From Lolium rigidum (lineage: Eukaryota; Streptophyta; Magnoliopsida; Poales; Poaceae), in contig NC_061514.1 of NCBI RefSeq assembly GCF_022539505.1, positions 327,343,090-327,407,089 on the forward strand: a stretch of DNA of 64,000 bases. The letters run 5' to 3'. The number at the start of each line of letters is the position of its first letter. The stretch's first letter is position 1. Positions 1 through 11,881 of the stretch are shown in pieces. Made by a program: the position numbers and the translations under genes. The notes beneath the pieces were generated by a model. The model made no database searches, was not told where the DNA came from, and saw nothing but the letters and a program-made list of their open reading frames with translations.

Positions 1-473
1 GCAACTAAGGGAGTATATATAAACAATGCATGCATAGCAGCCATGGCCTGGCCTAGTGTTCCATGCATAGCATGAAATGCGGAGGACTAGCTTCATGTAG
101 CTATGCACTAGCTTCATGTAGTTATGTGCGCATGTCAGTGTATGTAGGCGTGCATGTAGGTGGATTCAACTTGCAATGCCGCGGGACAGAGGAAAAAGGG
201 CCCACCTAAGCTAGCAACATGCGCGGGAAGAAGCTGCGGCGCTGAGAGCGCGGGGCACGGCACGGAATCGGTCGGCCGAGTGTTTCCCTTGGTTTTGCGA
301 TTGGGACTTGGGAGTTGTCCATTCTGGACTGTTTTAACAAGCGGCTGTATTTGGATCCTCAGATGTGTGTTAGATGGCTGCGATTTAAAGGATCTGCCCC
401 CTTCTGACTCTTTTAATAGTAGTGGAGATGATCCTGGTTTGTCATAAGGAATTTGGCAAACAAATCTCTACTA
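1..473. other. Intergenic, no gene recognised
   Basis: No convincing coding region. A 15-bp direct repeat (ACTAGCTTCATGTAG) lies at 86-100 and 107-121. A 95-codon open frame from 160 has no recognisable motif and is probably chance. Confidence 0.5.
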
Positions 474-785
474 TCTCTACTACTTAAAAAAGAGGAACTT
501 GTTTCATAATCAGGCAGTACATTGTTTGTTTCATCCTCTTCGTTCGCTCCTCTACGATCGCCCCGCACCCACCCAAGTGGGCCAAGCCTAAAAAGCCTAG
601 CTAATCCCATGCACCCTCTCCTCTCGTCACCCAACATCAATCGCTAGGCGACTAGGGTTTCCTTCTTCCTGGTTTTCTTCGATACGGGAATCTTCTTTGG
701 TTTTTTAGATGTACGGAAAATTAGTCTGATTTTTTTACCTACCAACATCACCTATCCACATATAATAGTAAAGATTTTTTTAAAA
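474..785 (+). mobile_element. Possible 5' end of a Helitron
   Basis: From 474 the sequence reads TCTCTACTACTTAAAAAAGA, preceded by A. This resembles the TC-initiated 5' ends of grass Helitrons, which insert between A and T. I found no matching 3' end (a hairpin followed by CTRR) and no Rep/helicase coding. The similarity could be chance. If real, the GC-rich segment that follows could be captured gene sequence. Confidence 0.22.
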
Positions 786-1401
786 GTAAAAGAAGTCACA
801 ACAAGAAGAGAAGACGAGCCCTAACCCTAACCACACATTTCTCCTCTCCCTTAACGCGACAAGAAAGGCGGCGGCCCATGGCGGTGCGGCCGGTTTGCTC
901 GCCGGCGCGCGCGTGCGTCCGTGCGCGCGGTTCCGTCGAGCTTGCCGGACCGCATCGCGCGCATGGCCGCGGGATTCCGGTGCCGGTTTCTCCGGCGAGC
1001 TCCTCCCTCCGACGCCGCTCACCGACCTCGACCACCTGCATCGTCGCTTCCTGCGACGCTGCTTGTACAGCCCTGCGTCGTGAGGTCGGGAAAGGGCGCG
1101 CTGCTGCCGGCGGTCTCCTGTCTGCCGCCATGGCCGGCGCATGCGAGCTCGGTCACCGTGCGGGGCCCAAGCTTCGCCACCGTTCTCATGGAGTCCCTCG
1201 ACGACACGGATCCGTTGGACGCGGCCGTTCTGACAGCAGCCACCCAAATGTCAATTTTTTTCTCCTATTCCTCGATCTGTTGCTGTTGGAGAGCGTTGTG
1301 CAGCTGTTCCGGACTTGACCATGTGCATCTGCTATTTTGTCAAGACGTTGTGGCTCTGGTTGTGCATTTGGAATGCAAGCTCTGAGACCCAGCAGTGTAG
1401 A
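786..1401 (+). other. GC-rich gene-like segment, unrecognised; possible first exon or captured gene fragment
   Basis: Composition changes abruptly to very high GC. A telo-box-like CCCTAACCCTAACC run sits near 818-832, as is common in plant 5' leaders (another occurs before the Pumilio gene here). ATGs follow at 878, 895, 921 and 963. The frame from 921 runs 154 codons and includes an acidic stretch (MESLDDTDPLDAAVL) followed by low-quality sequence. I recognise no family. The segment stops just before Harbinger-like element H1, so it may be a gene start cut off by that insertion, a captured fragment, or non-coding. Confidence 0.3.
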
Positions 1402-1404
1402 TAA

Positions 1405-3035
1405 GAGCATTTTCTGCTGGATCGAGCGTTTGGGGATGTATTTTCTTCGTGCTGTGTTTGGGGGACGTCTCTCCTCAGCCGCGTCCTCCAAATAAAATTC
1501 CAGATATTTAAAAGTTAAGCGAATTCATTCAAATTTACTATATATTACATAGATTCGAACGAAATTCGATGGAAGTTGTACATGTCGTCGGTGGCGACTT
1601 CCTGCTTGCCGCGCTTGTTGGGCTCGTCGACGGGCTCGTCCTTCACCGTGCCGCTTGGTCCAGTCTCGCCGTCGTCGGTGAGGTCGACGAGCGGCTTCCC
1701 GGTGTTGCGGATGGACATGGCGATCGCCGCGTCGAGGTCGCCCCTCCAGGCGTCCTTGTCGTTCAGCGACGCCGCGAATGCCGCGTGCAGCCCTGGGCAA
1801 TCCTCGGGGTTGTTGCTGTCTGCAGCCCCGCCTTCCCGGCTGCCTCATCGTCCTGCTCCTCCTTCACCTCCGGCTTCGGGATGAGGAGGGCGCCGCCGGC
1901 GCGCCTTTGCTGCTGCCGGATAACGCCGCGCCTCGGATTGACGGGCGGCGTTGCGAACTCCGGCTCCTCCTTCACCTCGCACTTGGGCACGGTGTAGGGC
2001 GCGGCGCAGTGCGATGAGGAAGGCGCCGATCGCGCCGGCCCTGACAAAAAAGAGTTGGAGGAGGACGAGTACGTCCTGCTCGGCTGCTAGCGCGATACAG
2101 AGATGGTGGCGGCAACGACGGCATCTCCAACCTCGGCGCGTCGTTCTAGATGTCGTCGGCGACGTGCTCCAGGGTGCGCCCCGGAACGCCCCAGAAGAGG
2201 AGGCGCCCATCCTTGTTCCAGTTGTTCCGCCGGTCGATGAGGCCGGCGGTGCTGTTCATCTCGACGTCGTGCTGGGCCTGGAAGTAGGCGACCCACCAGG
2301 TGTCGTTGTTGGTGGCCGCCCAGGTTGGATCGGCCCGCTCCTCGACGGTGAGGCGAGACCGCCGGGCCCTGATCGCGTCCCTCCAGCGCTCCGTGCCCGG
2401 CGACGGAAGCCGCGGAAAGCCTACGCTGTTGACGACCATCCTCCATCCGTTGCTGCTTGGCAGGCGCATGTCCGCCGGGATGGGATATCTCGCGCGGTAC
2501 AGCGCCCACGCCTCCGCCACAGTGAGGCTGCCGCGACAATCTTGCGGGACGACGACATTGGCGAGGGAGGAGGAAATTTGGGAGCGGCGAGAGGTTGGAG
2601 GTTGGAGCGACAAGAGATTGTGATGAGACGGAAGGAGGGACACTCTTATTATGCAGCGGTGCTAGGCGAAGCGGCACTGGGGCATTAAACGCAACAAACA
2701 CCGGCGCGGATGGCCACGCGGCCATGCACGACGAGACGCATCCCTGCATCAAAAGCTGGGACGCCATTAACATCGCATGACCAAAGGTAGGCGACGGGGT
2801 TTTAGGCTTCCGAGTCGCTAACGCGTCGGGCCCGCGTCTTCTCGCCTCGTTTTTCATTGTGTCCGGCGTGCTCGGAGTGTCCCTGTGTACCGAGGACGAG
2901 CTCGGGGCGCCGAACATCGTATTGGACCGCGTCGCACGGAAAGGACCTTTGAGGCACGCGGCTAGGAACGATTTTTTATCCGGCGCTCCTCAAATCTCTT
3001 TGGGAGACGCTTTGGGGACGCGGCTAGAGATGCTC
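1405..3035 (-). mobile_element. Harbinger-like DNA transposon copy H1, non-autonomous
   Basis: The element is flanked by TAA at 1402-1404 and 3036-3038, the 3-bp TWA target duplication typical of PIF/Harbinger. The right terminus, read inward, is GAGCATCTCTAGCCGCG. The left terminus starts GAGCAT but is degraded and partly deleted. Subterminal GTTTGGGGGACG motifs and the minus-strand ORF match the better-preserved copy H2 at 42261-44027. No DDE transposase or Myb-like protein was seen. It ends 70 bp before the I-box of the RbcS promoter. Confidence 0.75.
1569..2643 (-). pseudogene. Degraded element-borne ORF of H1, unknown function
   Basis: Minus-strand reading gives an N-terminal block (ATG at 2643; GSLTVAEAWALYRARYPIP, then ERWRDAIRARR and DPTWAATNND) that stops near 2146. 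Homology with the H2 ORF then continues in other frames: the GPARS...YTVPK block about 1880-2045, and the C-terminal AWRGDLDAAIAMSIR, PLVDLTDDGE and KDEPVDEP blocks about 1580-1760. It is therefore one ancestral protein of roughly 350 residues broken by frameshifts and stops. It does not look like a Harbinger transposase. Lysine motifs of the form V-K-x-E and an acidic VDLTDD segment recur in both copies. The function is unknown. Confidence 0.55.
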
Positions 3036-3038
3036 TAA

Positions 3039-3294
3039 GTATGTGGCCACCAGTCAATGATCACAGATATGTATCCGACGGCCATCCCTCTTCCCCTGAT
3101 CCGGACAGATAAGGCACCTTGCAGGAGGCAAACACCACAGCCACCCACACCATATCTCGAATGAATGGAATGGAACAGAGCTGGGCATATCTAGCAATAT
3201 ATACACCGTGGGTGACCCGGCGATTGTGTACCCTGCCTCCTCCTCTTCTTAGTAAAGCATATACAACTAGGCAGCTAGCTAAGTGCGCACTACA
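3039..3294 (+). promoter_or_regulatory. RbcS proximal promoter and 5' leader
   Basis: A TATA box (TATATA) lies at 3198-3203, about 95 bp before the start codon. A GATAAGG I-box lies at 3108-3114, and a G-box-like GTGGCCACC motif follows closely after the H1 insertion at 3036. I-box plus G-box is the usual light-responsive arrangement of RbcS promoters. Everything further upstream was replaced or pushed away by H1, so only about 160 bp of original sequence remains above the TATA box. Confidence 0.7.
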
Positions 3295-3935
3295 ATGGCC
3301 CCTGCCGTGATGGCTTCGTCGGCCACTACTGTGGCGCCCTTCCAGGGCCTCAAGTCCACCGCTGGCCTCCCCGTCAGCCGCCGCAGCGCCGCCAGCCTCG
3401 GCAGCGTCAGCAACGGTGGAAGGATCAGGTGCATGCAGGTATGTGCATCTTTAAAGTAGTAAATGCACGAGTTTTATTGACAGTCCAATTCACTCCGCAC
3501 CAAATATTGAGCTGACATCCATCTCATGTATGTGTGTTCTGATCAACAATTCAGGTGTGGCCGATTGAGGGCATCAAGAAATTCGAGACCCTATCTTACC
3601 TGCCACCGCTCTCGCCCGAGGCCCTCCTGAAGCAGATCGACTTCTTGATCCGCTCCAAATGGGTTCCCTGCTTGGAGTTCAGCAAGGTTGGCTTCATCTT
3701 CCGTGAGTTCGGCAGCACTCCCGGATACTACGACGGCAGGTACTGGACAATGTGGAAGCTGCCCATGTTCGGCTGCACTGACGCCGCCCAGGTCCTCAAG
3801 GAGGTGGAGGAGGTCAAGAAGGAGTACCCTGACGCCTATGTCCGCATCATCGGTTTCGACAACATCCGTCAGGTGCAGTGCGTCAGCTTCATCGCCTTCA
3901 AGCCACCAGGCTGCGAGGAGTCCGGCAAGGCATAA
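3295..3935 (+). CDS. RbcS: Ribulose bisphosphate carboxylase small subunit, chloroplast precursor
   Basis: Two exons, 3295-3438 and 3555-3935, joined by a 116-bp GT-AG intron between residues 48 and 49, the conserved monocot RbcS intron position. The product is 174 aa, the usual length. Residues 1-46 are the chloroplast transit peptide (starting [20 protein letters not shown]), with cleavage expected between Cys46 and Met47. The mature chain starts MQVWPIEG and keeps the [27 protein letters not shown] and [14 protein letters not shown] blocks. The protein joins the RbcL large subunit in the stroma to form L8S8 Rubisco, which fixes CO2. Compared with the common Pooideae chain as I remember it, this copy has FREFGST where FREHNxS is usual, plus several conservative changes. 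It looks like a functional but diverged member of the family. Confidence 0.96.
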
Positions 3936-6900
3936 GCTGCCAGCTGAAACAACAGCCGCTATATACTTTTGCCGAAGACTCGGTTTATTTTGTATTTAAT
4001 GTGATTGTGTTTGCACGTATTCAAGTATGTATGTACCTACCGACCTAGGAAGAGCTGTGATATGTGAATTCTAGAACCGGCTACATGTAAAAGCATACAC
4101 ATACACATATAATATTATTTATTATTTCCGTGTGTATTTATATACAATCCGCCTATTCTGTTTTTCTACAAATCTATGTGAATATCTATCATTTGCATTG
4201 CTGATAGATGGAAAGTTGCTGTAGTTTCCAAATATAAGATGATCTCCTTAGGATCAACAAAAAATTCAAGCGTCTCTCCCCAGTAGAAAACTTTATGTGA
4301 CTCATTTTGTGTTACTCCCTTCCACTCCATTGTTTGTTGAGTCGCACATCATGCTTTTTCTTTCCTTGGTGTGCTTGACCTCTCTGCTAATTTTGGCCGG
4401 TCAATTTATTTGTCAATTTGGGACCCTTCCTTTGAAATATCTCCAAGGAGTTCATGTCATTTATATTCTCCGAGAACTGTCTACAACTTTTTGGATGCTA
4501 AATATCTACCTAAGCTTGGTACCAGGATTGAGAATGATGCTTAACTTGTGCTTTTTTGTATCCCTTATTACTTCCAGTGAAAAACGTTTCCTTGAAAAGA
4601 TGGATAATCATAGAAGAAGATTCTCTTGCCATCAAAATAGGAAGAATGGAAAAGATATGTTTAGGTAGGCTACGGTTTGAAAATCTAAAGGAGGTTGATG
4701 TGCTAAGGTAGTGAGATAGCAAAATATAATCTTACTTTCTAAGTGGCGGTGGAAGTTAGAGAGCCAGAATGGTCTTCAGTAAGATATTATTTTTGCTAAG
4801 TACTTTCTAATAAGTTCGTTGCATCTGTTAAACCTAGATTTTATAATTCTCCTTGTTGGAAAGCTTGGAACTCAAAGACATATAGTTCGACATAGTGTAA
4901 TCCTAGCTAGATTCTAGATGGAAATGCACCTCTTTGTGGAAGCCATCCTTTGTTGTTTAGCATTTTCATTTCAAGGACTATGCAATTACATGTTTTCCAC
5001 ATGCCAGCTTCATTGTTGCTCTCAGAATAAGAATGGACAAGTGGAAAAAGGATTACTGATAAAACTATGAATTTTAGTGTGAGTACGTTTACGATGGGGT
5101 CATTTTTTTTCTTGGAAAACCCGTCATTTGCATAAATAGCTTGAGAGCATTATATGGAGCTCATAGTAAATGGATTGGGACAGCTCAAATCCTTATAAGA
5201 TTCCAAACTTTCTTTGTCCTCTTTTTCCTATTTTATGTCTTCTGTTTATTGGGGGATAGTTTGTGGCTTATTTTACAGTACCTTCTACTTGTCATAAGAG
5301 AGGGACAAGTAGGAAACATCCAATGGCTCAGATTGTCCGTCCTATATATATTAGGCCCAGCCAGGCCATTAGACGTAATTACTAGCAGTAGAAAAATATT
5401 AAAGAGCCCTAAACAAAACAGAAGATGAAGCCACCTCTCCCAACTCCTAGGAGGCGACAGGTTAGACGCCACCGTCGCTAGCACATCGTAGATGATGCTG
5501 CCTCCTCCACCTCCCACACACTCAAAGGAGGGACGCTGCCGCCAACTTCCCGTCCAATGATGTCTGCCTGCGCGGAGCCGGCTCGGACGCCAGCTCGCTG
5601 GCAGGTTAGTTTTCTTGCCCTGGCTGCTGCTTGGTTTACTTGTTGCTTTGCCTTTGATCATCATATGAGAGTACCATGAGACCGACGTGATGTTGGATCC
5701 GAACCTAATGCATGCTCTAGCAGTTAGGGGAAGTAGTATAGAAACTGAATTTCTGTCACGGAAGGGTGCTAGTTGATTATTTAAATGGAAGATATGATTG
5801 TCTGCATTAGGTATTGAGGGTGGTCGGGGCTTGCTGGCATGTCCAACTGAGGATCATTGCTGGGTTGATTCAACGGGACGAGTTGAACAACCGTTTGTCA
5901 ACAAACAATAAATCAGAACGTTCTATTGCTTGGCTGATTCCTGGTAACTGAGAACTACTTTTTTCATAAATGGCATGGTTTCTCTATCATCTTTTGTTAA
6001 TTTGTTATAATCTTTACTAACGCTATTGGATTTTATTGTTAAAATTTTATGTTGTATTTAATATCAGTTCATCCATACAGAGCGGTAGGTTATAGGTTAA
6101 TTTCACCAAGAAATATCATGCATTCGTAGATTTTTTTTAGTCTTCGTATGGTGGGTTTACTTAGAGGATCTTGGTACTTGGAGTTCCAGATATCTTACAT
6201 GTGTCTTTGAACTAATTTTATGAATTAAGTTGTGATAAAGTGGTGGAAATATATTATTTATAACTGCCATTATTTTGTTCTTATGGTTTCAGGAGTCCCG
6301 CACAATCACATTTATGTGATACCTCCTATATATTTTCTATATTGGATTAGATTTTGGATAGAAGAGTAGAAAATCTCAACATTCTCTCAAACTTGCAACA
6401 AGTAGTGGGAGGTCAGAGTGAAAAATGTTGGCAATAAGAAGGATGATACACCGCCAAAAACTTTGTAGCTTTAGGCTAATCTTCACGTGACGTTGAATGA
6501 TCCTTCTTTCCCTGTTGTTTTGGTCTGAGGCGTGATGCTGCTACCATATGACCAATGGTAGGTAACTTGATGTGCAACAAAATCCAAGTCTGAATATTAG
6601 TTGTACAACTTGTAGTACATATAATGCACCTCAGTGTACAATCCTAGGTTTTCAGACCATCAGTCCATCACTTGTAGGAACTAGGAGTACAACGGGTATA
6701 ACTAGAGCATACAAATATTCTCTGCCCTCACTGATCTTCAATTTGAAAAGCTGCTCAATGATCTTCATATTGAAAGGTAGATAAACTCAGTACTTCAGTT
6801 ACATGTTGTAGGTAATGAGAAGGCGCAGAGGGGCTGTTAAAATGATTTCCACTTGTTCCTTGTCTAGAATTATTAATACAGATTATGGCATAAACCTTGG

Positions 6901-7259
6901 ATTGGCTACAATGAATGTAGAAGATGCAATGCAGAAACATGATACCATCTCTTAAGATCATTGCACCATCAAGCATCTTCCTGGGATCACAGACTGCAGA
7001 CATTTTCTATAGAAAAATTAGTAAACATGTATTTGTGGGTTTTTAGTTGATTTTATCATTGTGTTTCTACGAATGTGCATGTACTGGTGTAGCGGAGTTA
7101 TTGTGGTCTCTACCAGCAGCTCTAGGAAGCTGTCACACGAGCTGTCCATACAGCTGAAGAACTTGTTACTTACATCTCAATTTTCTCAATTTTGTATTTT
7201 CTTTGGGGGATAAATAGTAATAATATCTGCTTTCATCTTGGGGCTGTTCTAGGTGTGAA
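3936..7259. other. RbcS 3' region and intergenic DNA, no gene recognised
   Basis: About 200 bp after the RbcS stop is AT-rich and is probably its 3' UTR and terminator. The remainder is AT-rich with no coding region I can support. A short leader-like stretch near 5340-5610 (TATATATATT followed by a GC-rich run) could be a pseudogene or repeat remnant, but it has no readable domain. Confidence 0.5.
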
Positions 7260-10200
7260 ATCGATGTGCATTTATCTTCCCTCACGCCATCAATGCCACA
7301 TTTACAATATAGAAGTCTTACTAGATTATACATTTATTCTCAACGAGCAGTTAAGTGCTAAGTGTTCGCACTGCTCGGATACTACTACTACTAGGTAGGT
7401 CTAAGCTTGTTCTCCTCCGGAACCCTCCCCGGTTCCGTAGACGATGAGGTAGTCAACTCCTTCTATACCTCTGGAGAGGTCTGGTTCTTCATAGCAGATG
7501 TCTTCTGCTCCTTCGGGGTCGTTGTTGTCCTCCTCAAGTCGATTCAGACAATCTAAGCTGGGGATTTAAGAGTGGTATGAGTACGAGCGTACTCAACAAG
7601 TTCATTATAGAAAAGATGTGTTTAATGCACTAGCTACGATATCAGACCAGAAAGTCTAATACCGATGCAGGTTTTGATAATCATTTCTTCAAGAGTTTGC
7701 TTTTATTCGGAAGAACTATGTCCGTCAGCCTTCACCGGTTTACTAGAACTTCATGGAGTTCCTTTCCGGCAGCGTTCGCAGTTCCAAATCCCGGAACAGG
7801 GAGTGACAAGTCACGATTCATTACACTCTGCAGAGGTGTGTTGCTTTACCCATAAGAGATCTTAACCTTGGTGCCAACCGGGCAGCTTTCCCGTCCACAC
7901 TTCCTTTGGTGTGAGGCCCGGTATAAGGTCTAGCCAATCATGTTCCTCCGCTACCTCGAACACCCACCCTTTGTTGCAATTCCGACCTTGGGTCCTCGCC
8001 GGCCAGTGTATCCAAAGGATACCATCCGACCTCGAATAATATCAGGCATCACGGCCGTCAACCTTCGCCGGTCGTTGCAACTCATCATAGACCGCAATAC
8101 CGTGGGGACTTAGGACTCCCCAGCCTCACCGCTTGCTCCTCGGGCGACAAGTGTACTACGGACAATACCGTGGGGACTTAGGACTCCCCAGCCTCACCGT
8201 TTGCCCCCTTGGATTAAAAGTGTACTACGGTAAAGCGCATCCGTTGATGAACGAGAGGTGGAAACACTTTTGACTACTCTGTCACACTCCAGATCTTATG
8301 GTTAACACGGTTATTACGGCACAAGAATCATTGGACGACATTTGTTGTTTAATCATAGATGGATATAAACCCTTGCAATGGAACCTCCACCATATCAACA
8401 CAATCCATGGTTCCATTGCCCACCACATAGTCATATTCATAGTTATGAAAATAGTGGTTTTGCTTTTTATGCAATAGTGATAAACATAGTACTTTGCAAG
8501 TAATTTGGTAAAAATACTCAAATGACATGAGCAAGTGATGAACTTGCACCGAACACTGCAAAGTGTTGCAGTTGGATGGTGTGGACTGACCCTTGTCCTC
8601 TGTTGCTGAAAAAAAGCATCATTGTCCGATAAGGGCAATGGTTAAAGAAGCAATTATGCATGCTTTCCATTTTTAGGGTTTGTTCCCCCCTTTCCGATGC
8701 TTATTATTTTATGTAAGAGGTAATTACTAAGAACAATTTAGGGATACTCTGTTTAGGGTAAAATACTACCTTGAAATGTTGTCAAGGTGTTTTTAAAGTC
8801 CAAAAGAATTTATGGACTTATTTTCATTATTGAAAATATAAAGTGTGATTTAAATGATTATTATAATCATCAAATTAGTACTTAATCTTAGTTGTCTTCA
8901 AAAATTCCTTTTTATATTTTTTTCTGATAGAGAATTTTATGCTGAGTAGTTTTCATATTTTTAATTATTTTTTTAGAGCTCTTATTCATTTTCTATTTAT
9001 TTTCCAAGTTTCTGGTTTAATTGAATTTGTGAAATGACTAAAGTACCCCTGGACCCACCTGTCAGGGTGGCCCAGCGGGTTAGGTCGAACCCGAGCCGCC
9101 TGTCCGGCTCGGTCGGACTCACTCGTCCCCTTCCTCGCTCTCCGCGCAAACCCTAACTCCTCCCGAGCTCTAGCGACTCGCGTCGCCGTCGCCTTCGCCG
9201 AATTTCTCCGGCCGCCTCCGACTATCGCCGGCGGTGAGATGGGGCGCATCTGAACCGCCTCTCGATGGCGCACCAGATCCACCGTGTCGATCTGGTCCTC
9301 GTCGCCTCCTCTTCTCGCCCCCAACTCGTCTGCTCGCAAGGCCGTGGTGATCCGCGGCGATTCGTCGCCCACCGGCGATCCTGGCGCCGTGGCGCCGCCG
9401 TGGTGTTGCAGGCGTTGCGGCGAGGTGGTGCCTGGCTCAGCTTGGCCTGGCGCCGCCGTTCGCCCGGCGTGTGCCGCCGTGTCGCCATGGCCGTGCTTCT
9501 ATCCGCTTCACCTGTAAGTTCCCCCCTCCTCCTTCTTCCTCTACTCTGCCTCCTCGCTGAGCTGCGGCTGATCCTTCCCAGGAGAAGGCCATGCCTTGTT
9601 GTTGCTGCTCTACTGGCCGTTGTTGCTGTGCTTGCTATTGCTGTGTGCATGTTGCTGGCTCTCTGCTGCCATGGTTGCTAGCTATTGATGAGGCTCTATT
9701 TGCTCTCCTTATGTTGCTATACTCCCCATGCTCTAGCCTATGCTATGCTGGTGTACTTCTCCCACTGGATTATGGATATGTGCTCCTTCTGTGTTGTTGT
9801 GGCTCATGAGCACTTGCTCATGGGCATTCTAGGATGCTCCTGCTAAGCTAGCTTGATCCTGGGCTTGCTACTGTACTCGTGCTCTTGTTGTGTAACCATC
9901 TATCTGCCCCTGACTTGATTTCTGTGATGAATCCTTGCATTATTGCAAGTACCAGTGCCTCTATGTGTTGTACATTGAGCTCTAGCTCATGGTAGGGCTT
10001 TACTAGGCTGGTATGTTATCTAGCTACTTCATTTCTTTGCTGATGTGATTCTGGATACAATTATAAACTTGTTTATATGATTATCTGTGAAGCAATTCAT
10101 TATGAGATGTGGCTATTTAATTCATATTGTCAATGTAATGGTACTGTGCTAGGTTCTAGCATTCCTTAGCATGCCCTGGCATGCTCTGTCATGCCCTAGC

Positions 10201-10448
10201 AAGTTCCTGATGATCATATGATCATCAGTTGCTTGTAAAGGCTGTTGTGTTATGACTGTGCCTCACTGCTGCTCCTCCTTGTGTTTGTGTGACACCAAAA
10301 TCTGTACTGGTCCTTGCTTTTGCTTGCTCAAGCAACTGTTGATGCTTGCAATGATCCCTTGGATCATATGCAAGGTGCTGGTGCTTTGATTACTTGTGTA
10401 ATTCATTTATCTGTATTACCTTGCTTTACTGAATGGATAAGTGATGTG
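7260..10448 (-). mobile_element. Probable long LTR (T), distal part, split by the S insertion
   Basis: Read on the minus strand, this continues the repeat at 38238-39887. The target duplication AACTG on both sides of S shows the two parts were once contiguous. The minus strand resembles the 3' half of long gypsy LTRs such as X: repeated gene-like phrases, CACCTCTGCAGAGTGTA near 7830, and a transcript-end-like segment. Joined, the two parts give roughly 4.8 kb. The left boundary is uncertain and no internal region was seen, so it may be a solo or truncated LTR. A GC-rich stretch at 9040-9520 contains gene-like plus-strand frames that I do not treat as genes. Confidence 0.4.
8095..8230. repeat. 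Tandem duplication, about 68 bp, two units
   Basis: Units at 8095-8161 and 8163-8230 both run from CAATACCGTGGGGACTTAGG to GTGTACTACGG with a few differences in the middle. The duplication lies inside the T repeat. Confidence 0.85.
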
Positions 10449-10453
10449 AACTG

Positions 10454-11717
10454 TGATACGTCTCAAACGTATCTATAATTTCTTATGTTCCATGCTACTT
10501 TATTGATGATACTCACATGTTTTATACACATTATATGTCATATTTATGCGTTTTCCGGAACTAACCTATTGACGAGATGCCGAAGTGCCAGTTCCTGTTT
10601 TCTGCTGTTTTTGGTTTCAGAAATCCTAATAAGGAAATATTCTCGGAATCGGACGAAATCAATGCCCAGCATCCTATTTTTCCACGAAGCTTCCAGAACA
10701 CCCGAGAGCCACCAGAGGGGAGCCCTGGTGGGCCCAGATGATAGGGCGGCGCGGCCAGGGGGTGGGCCGCGCCCCCCTGTTGTGTCATCGCCTCGTCAGC
10801 CCTCCGACTCCGCCTCTTCGCCTATTTAAAGGTCCCTGACCTAAAACCTCGATACGGAAAAGCCACGGTACGAGAAACCTTCCAGAGCCGCCGCCATTGC
10901 GAAGCCAAGATCTGGGGGACAGGAGTCTCTGTTCCGGCACGCCGCCGGGACGGGGAAGTGCCCCCGGAAGGCTCCTCCATCGACACCACCGCCATCTTCA
11001 TAATCTCTTGTAGGGTATGGAGTTAATTATTACTATGATAGTATTGATGTGATTTATTCCCCCTTCGTAGTGTGATGGTGATAGTGTGCATGCTATGTTA
11101 GTACTCGGTTTAAATTGCAAAGATCTATTATGCTCTAAAGGTTACTTAAATATGAATGTCGAATGTTGTGGAGCTTGTTAACTCCGGCATTGAGGTGTTC
11201 TTGTAGCCCTACACAACGAATGGTGTTCATTATCAAACAAGAGTATATGTAGCACAAAGGAAGAGAACTTATTTATTATGTGATCAATGTTGAGAGTGTC
11301 CACTAGTGAAAGTATGATCCCTAGGCCTTGTTTCCAAATACCGCAATCATCGCTTGTTTCTTGTTTCTTCCGCATCTTTACTTCCTGCAATATTACTACC
11401 ATCAACTGCACGCCACTAAGCTATTTTCGGCCGCCGTTACTACTGCTCATATTCATTCATACCACTTGTATTTCACTATCTCTTCGCTAAACTAGTGCAC
11501 CTATACATCTGACAAGTGTATTAGGTGTGTTGGGGACACAAGAGACTTCTTGTATCGTGATTGCAGGGTTGCTTGAGAGGGATATCTTTGTCCTCTTCCT
11601 CCCTGAGTTCGATAAACCTTGGGTGATTCACTTAAGGGAAACTTGCTGTTGTTCTACAAACCTCTGCTCTTGGAGGCCCAACACTGTCTACAAGAATAGA
11701 AGCACCCGTAGACATCA
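10454..11717 (+). repeat. 5' LTR of S, internally deleted
   Basis: Starts TGATACGTCTCAAACGTATC and ends AGACATCA, with a TATTTAAAGG promoter-like motif near 10823. It is 263 bp shorter than the 3' LTR because the equivalent of 37251-37516 is missing at 11000/11001. A TCAT microhomology at both deletion edges suggests illegitimate recombination. Confidence 0.85.
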
Positions 11718-11727
11718 AGCACTTTTC

Positions 11728-11745
11728 TGACGCCGTTGCCGGGGA
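11728..11745 (+). other. Primer binding site of S
   Basis: TGACGCCGTTGCCGGGGA begins 10 bp after the 5' LTR. It differs in one base from the TGGCGCC-type site complementary to the 3' end of tRNA-Asp, as used by Athila/Sabrina-like plant elements. A similar GGCGCC motif recurs near 11793. Confidence 0.6.
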
Positions 11746-11881
11746 GGAAAGGTAAAAGGCACTCATACTCCGGTCCCAGGTAAAGTACTTTTTTGGCGCC
11801 ATTGTGTGTGTGCTCGAAGCTATTTCCTTTAGATCCTGCAATTGCATCTTTTTGTTTCTTGTTTTACACTAGTAAGGCATA

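Noticed and set aside
1951..2688. 245-codon plus-strand frame
   Set aside because: It is antisense to the H1 element ORF, whose homology with H2 is on the minus strand. High GC keeps the other frames open.
9265..9809. Several plus-strand frames near the GC-rich part of T
   Set aside because: Low-complexity Cys/Leu/Arg-rich products inside a repeat, with no domain and no consistent exon structure.
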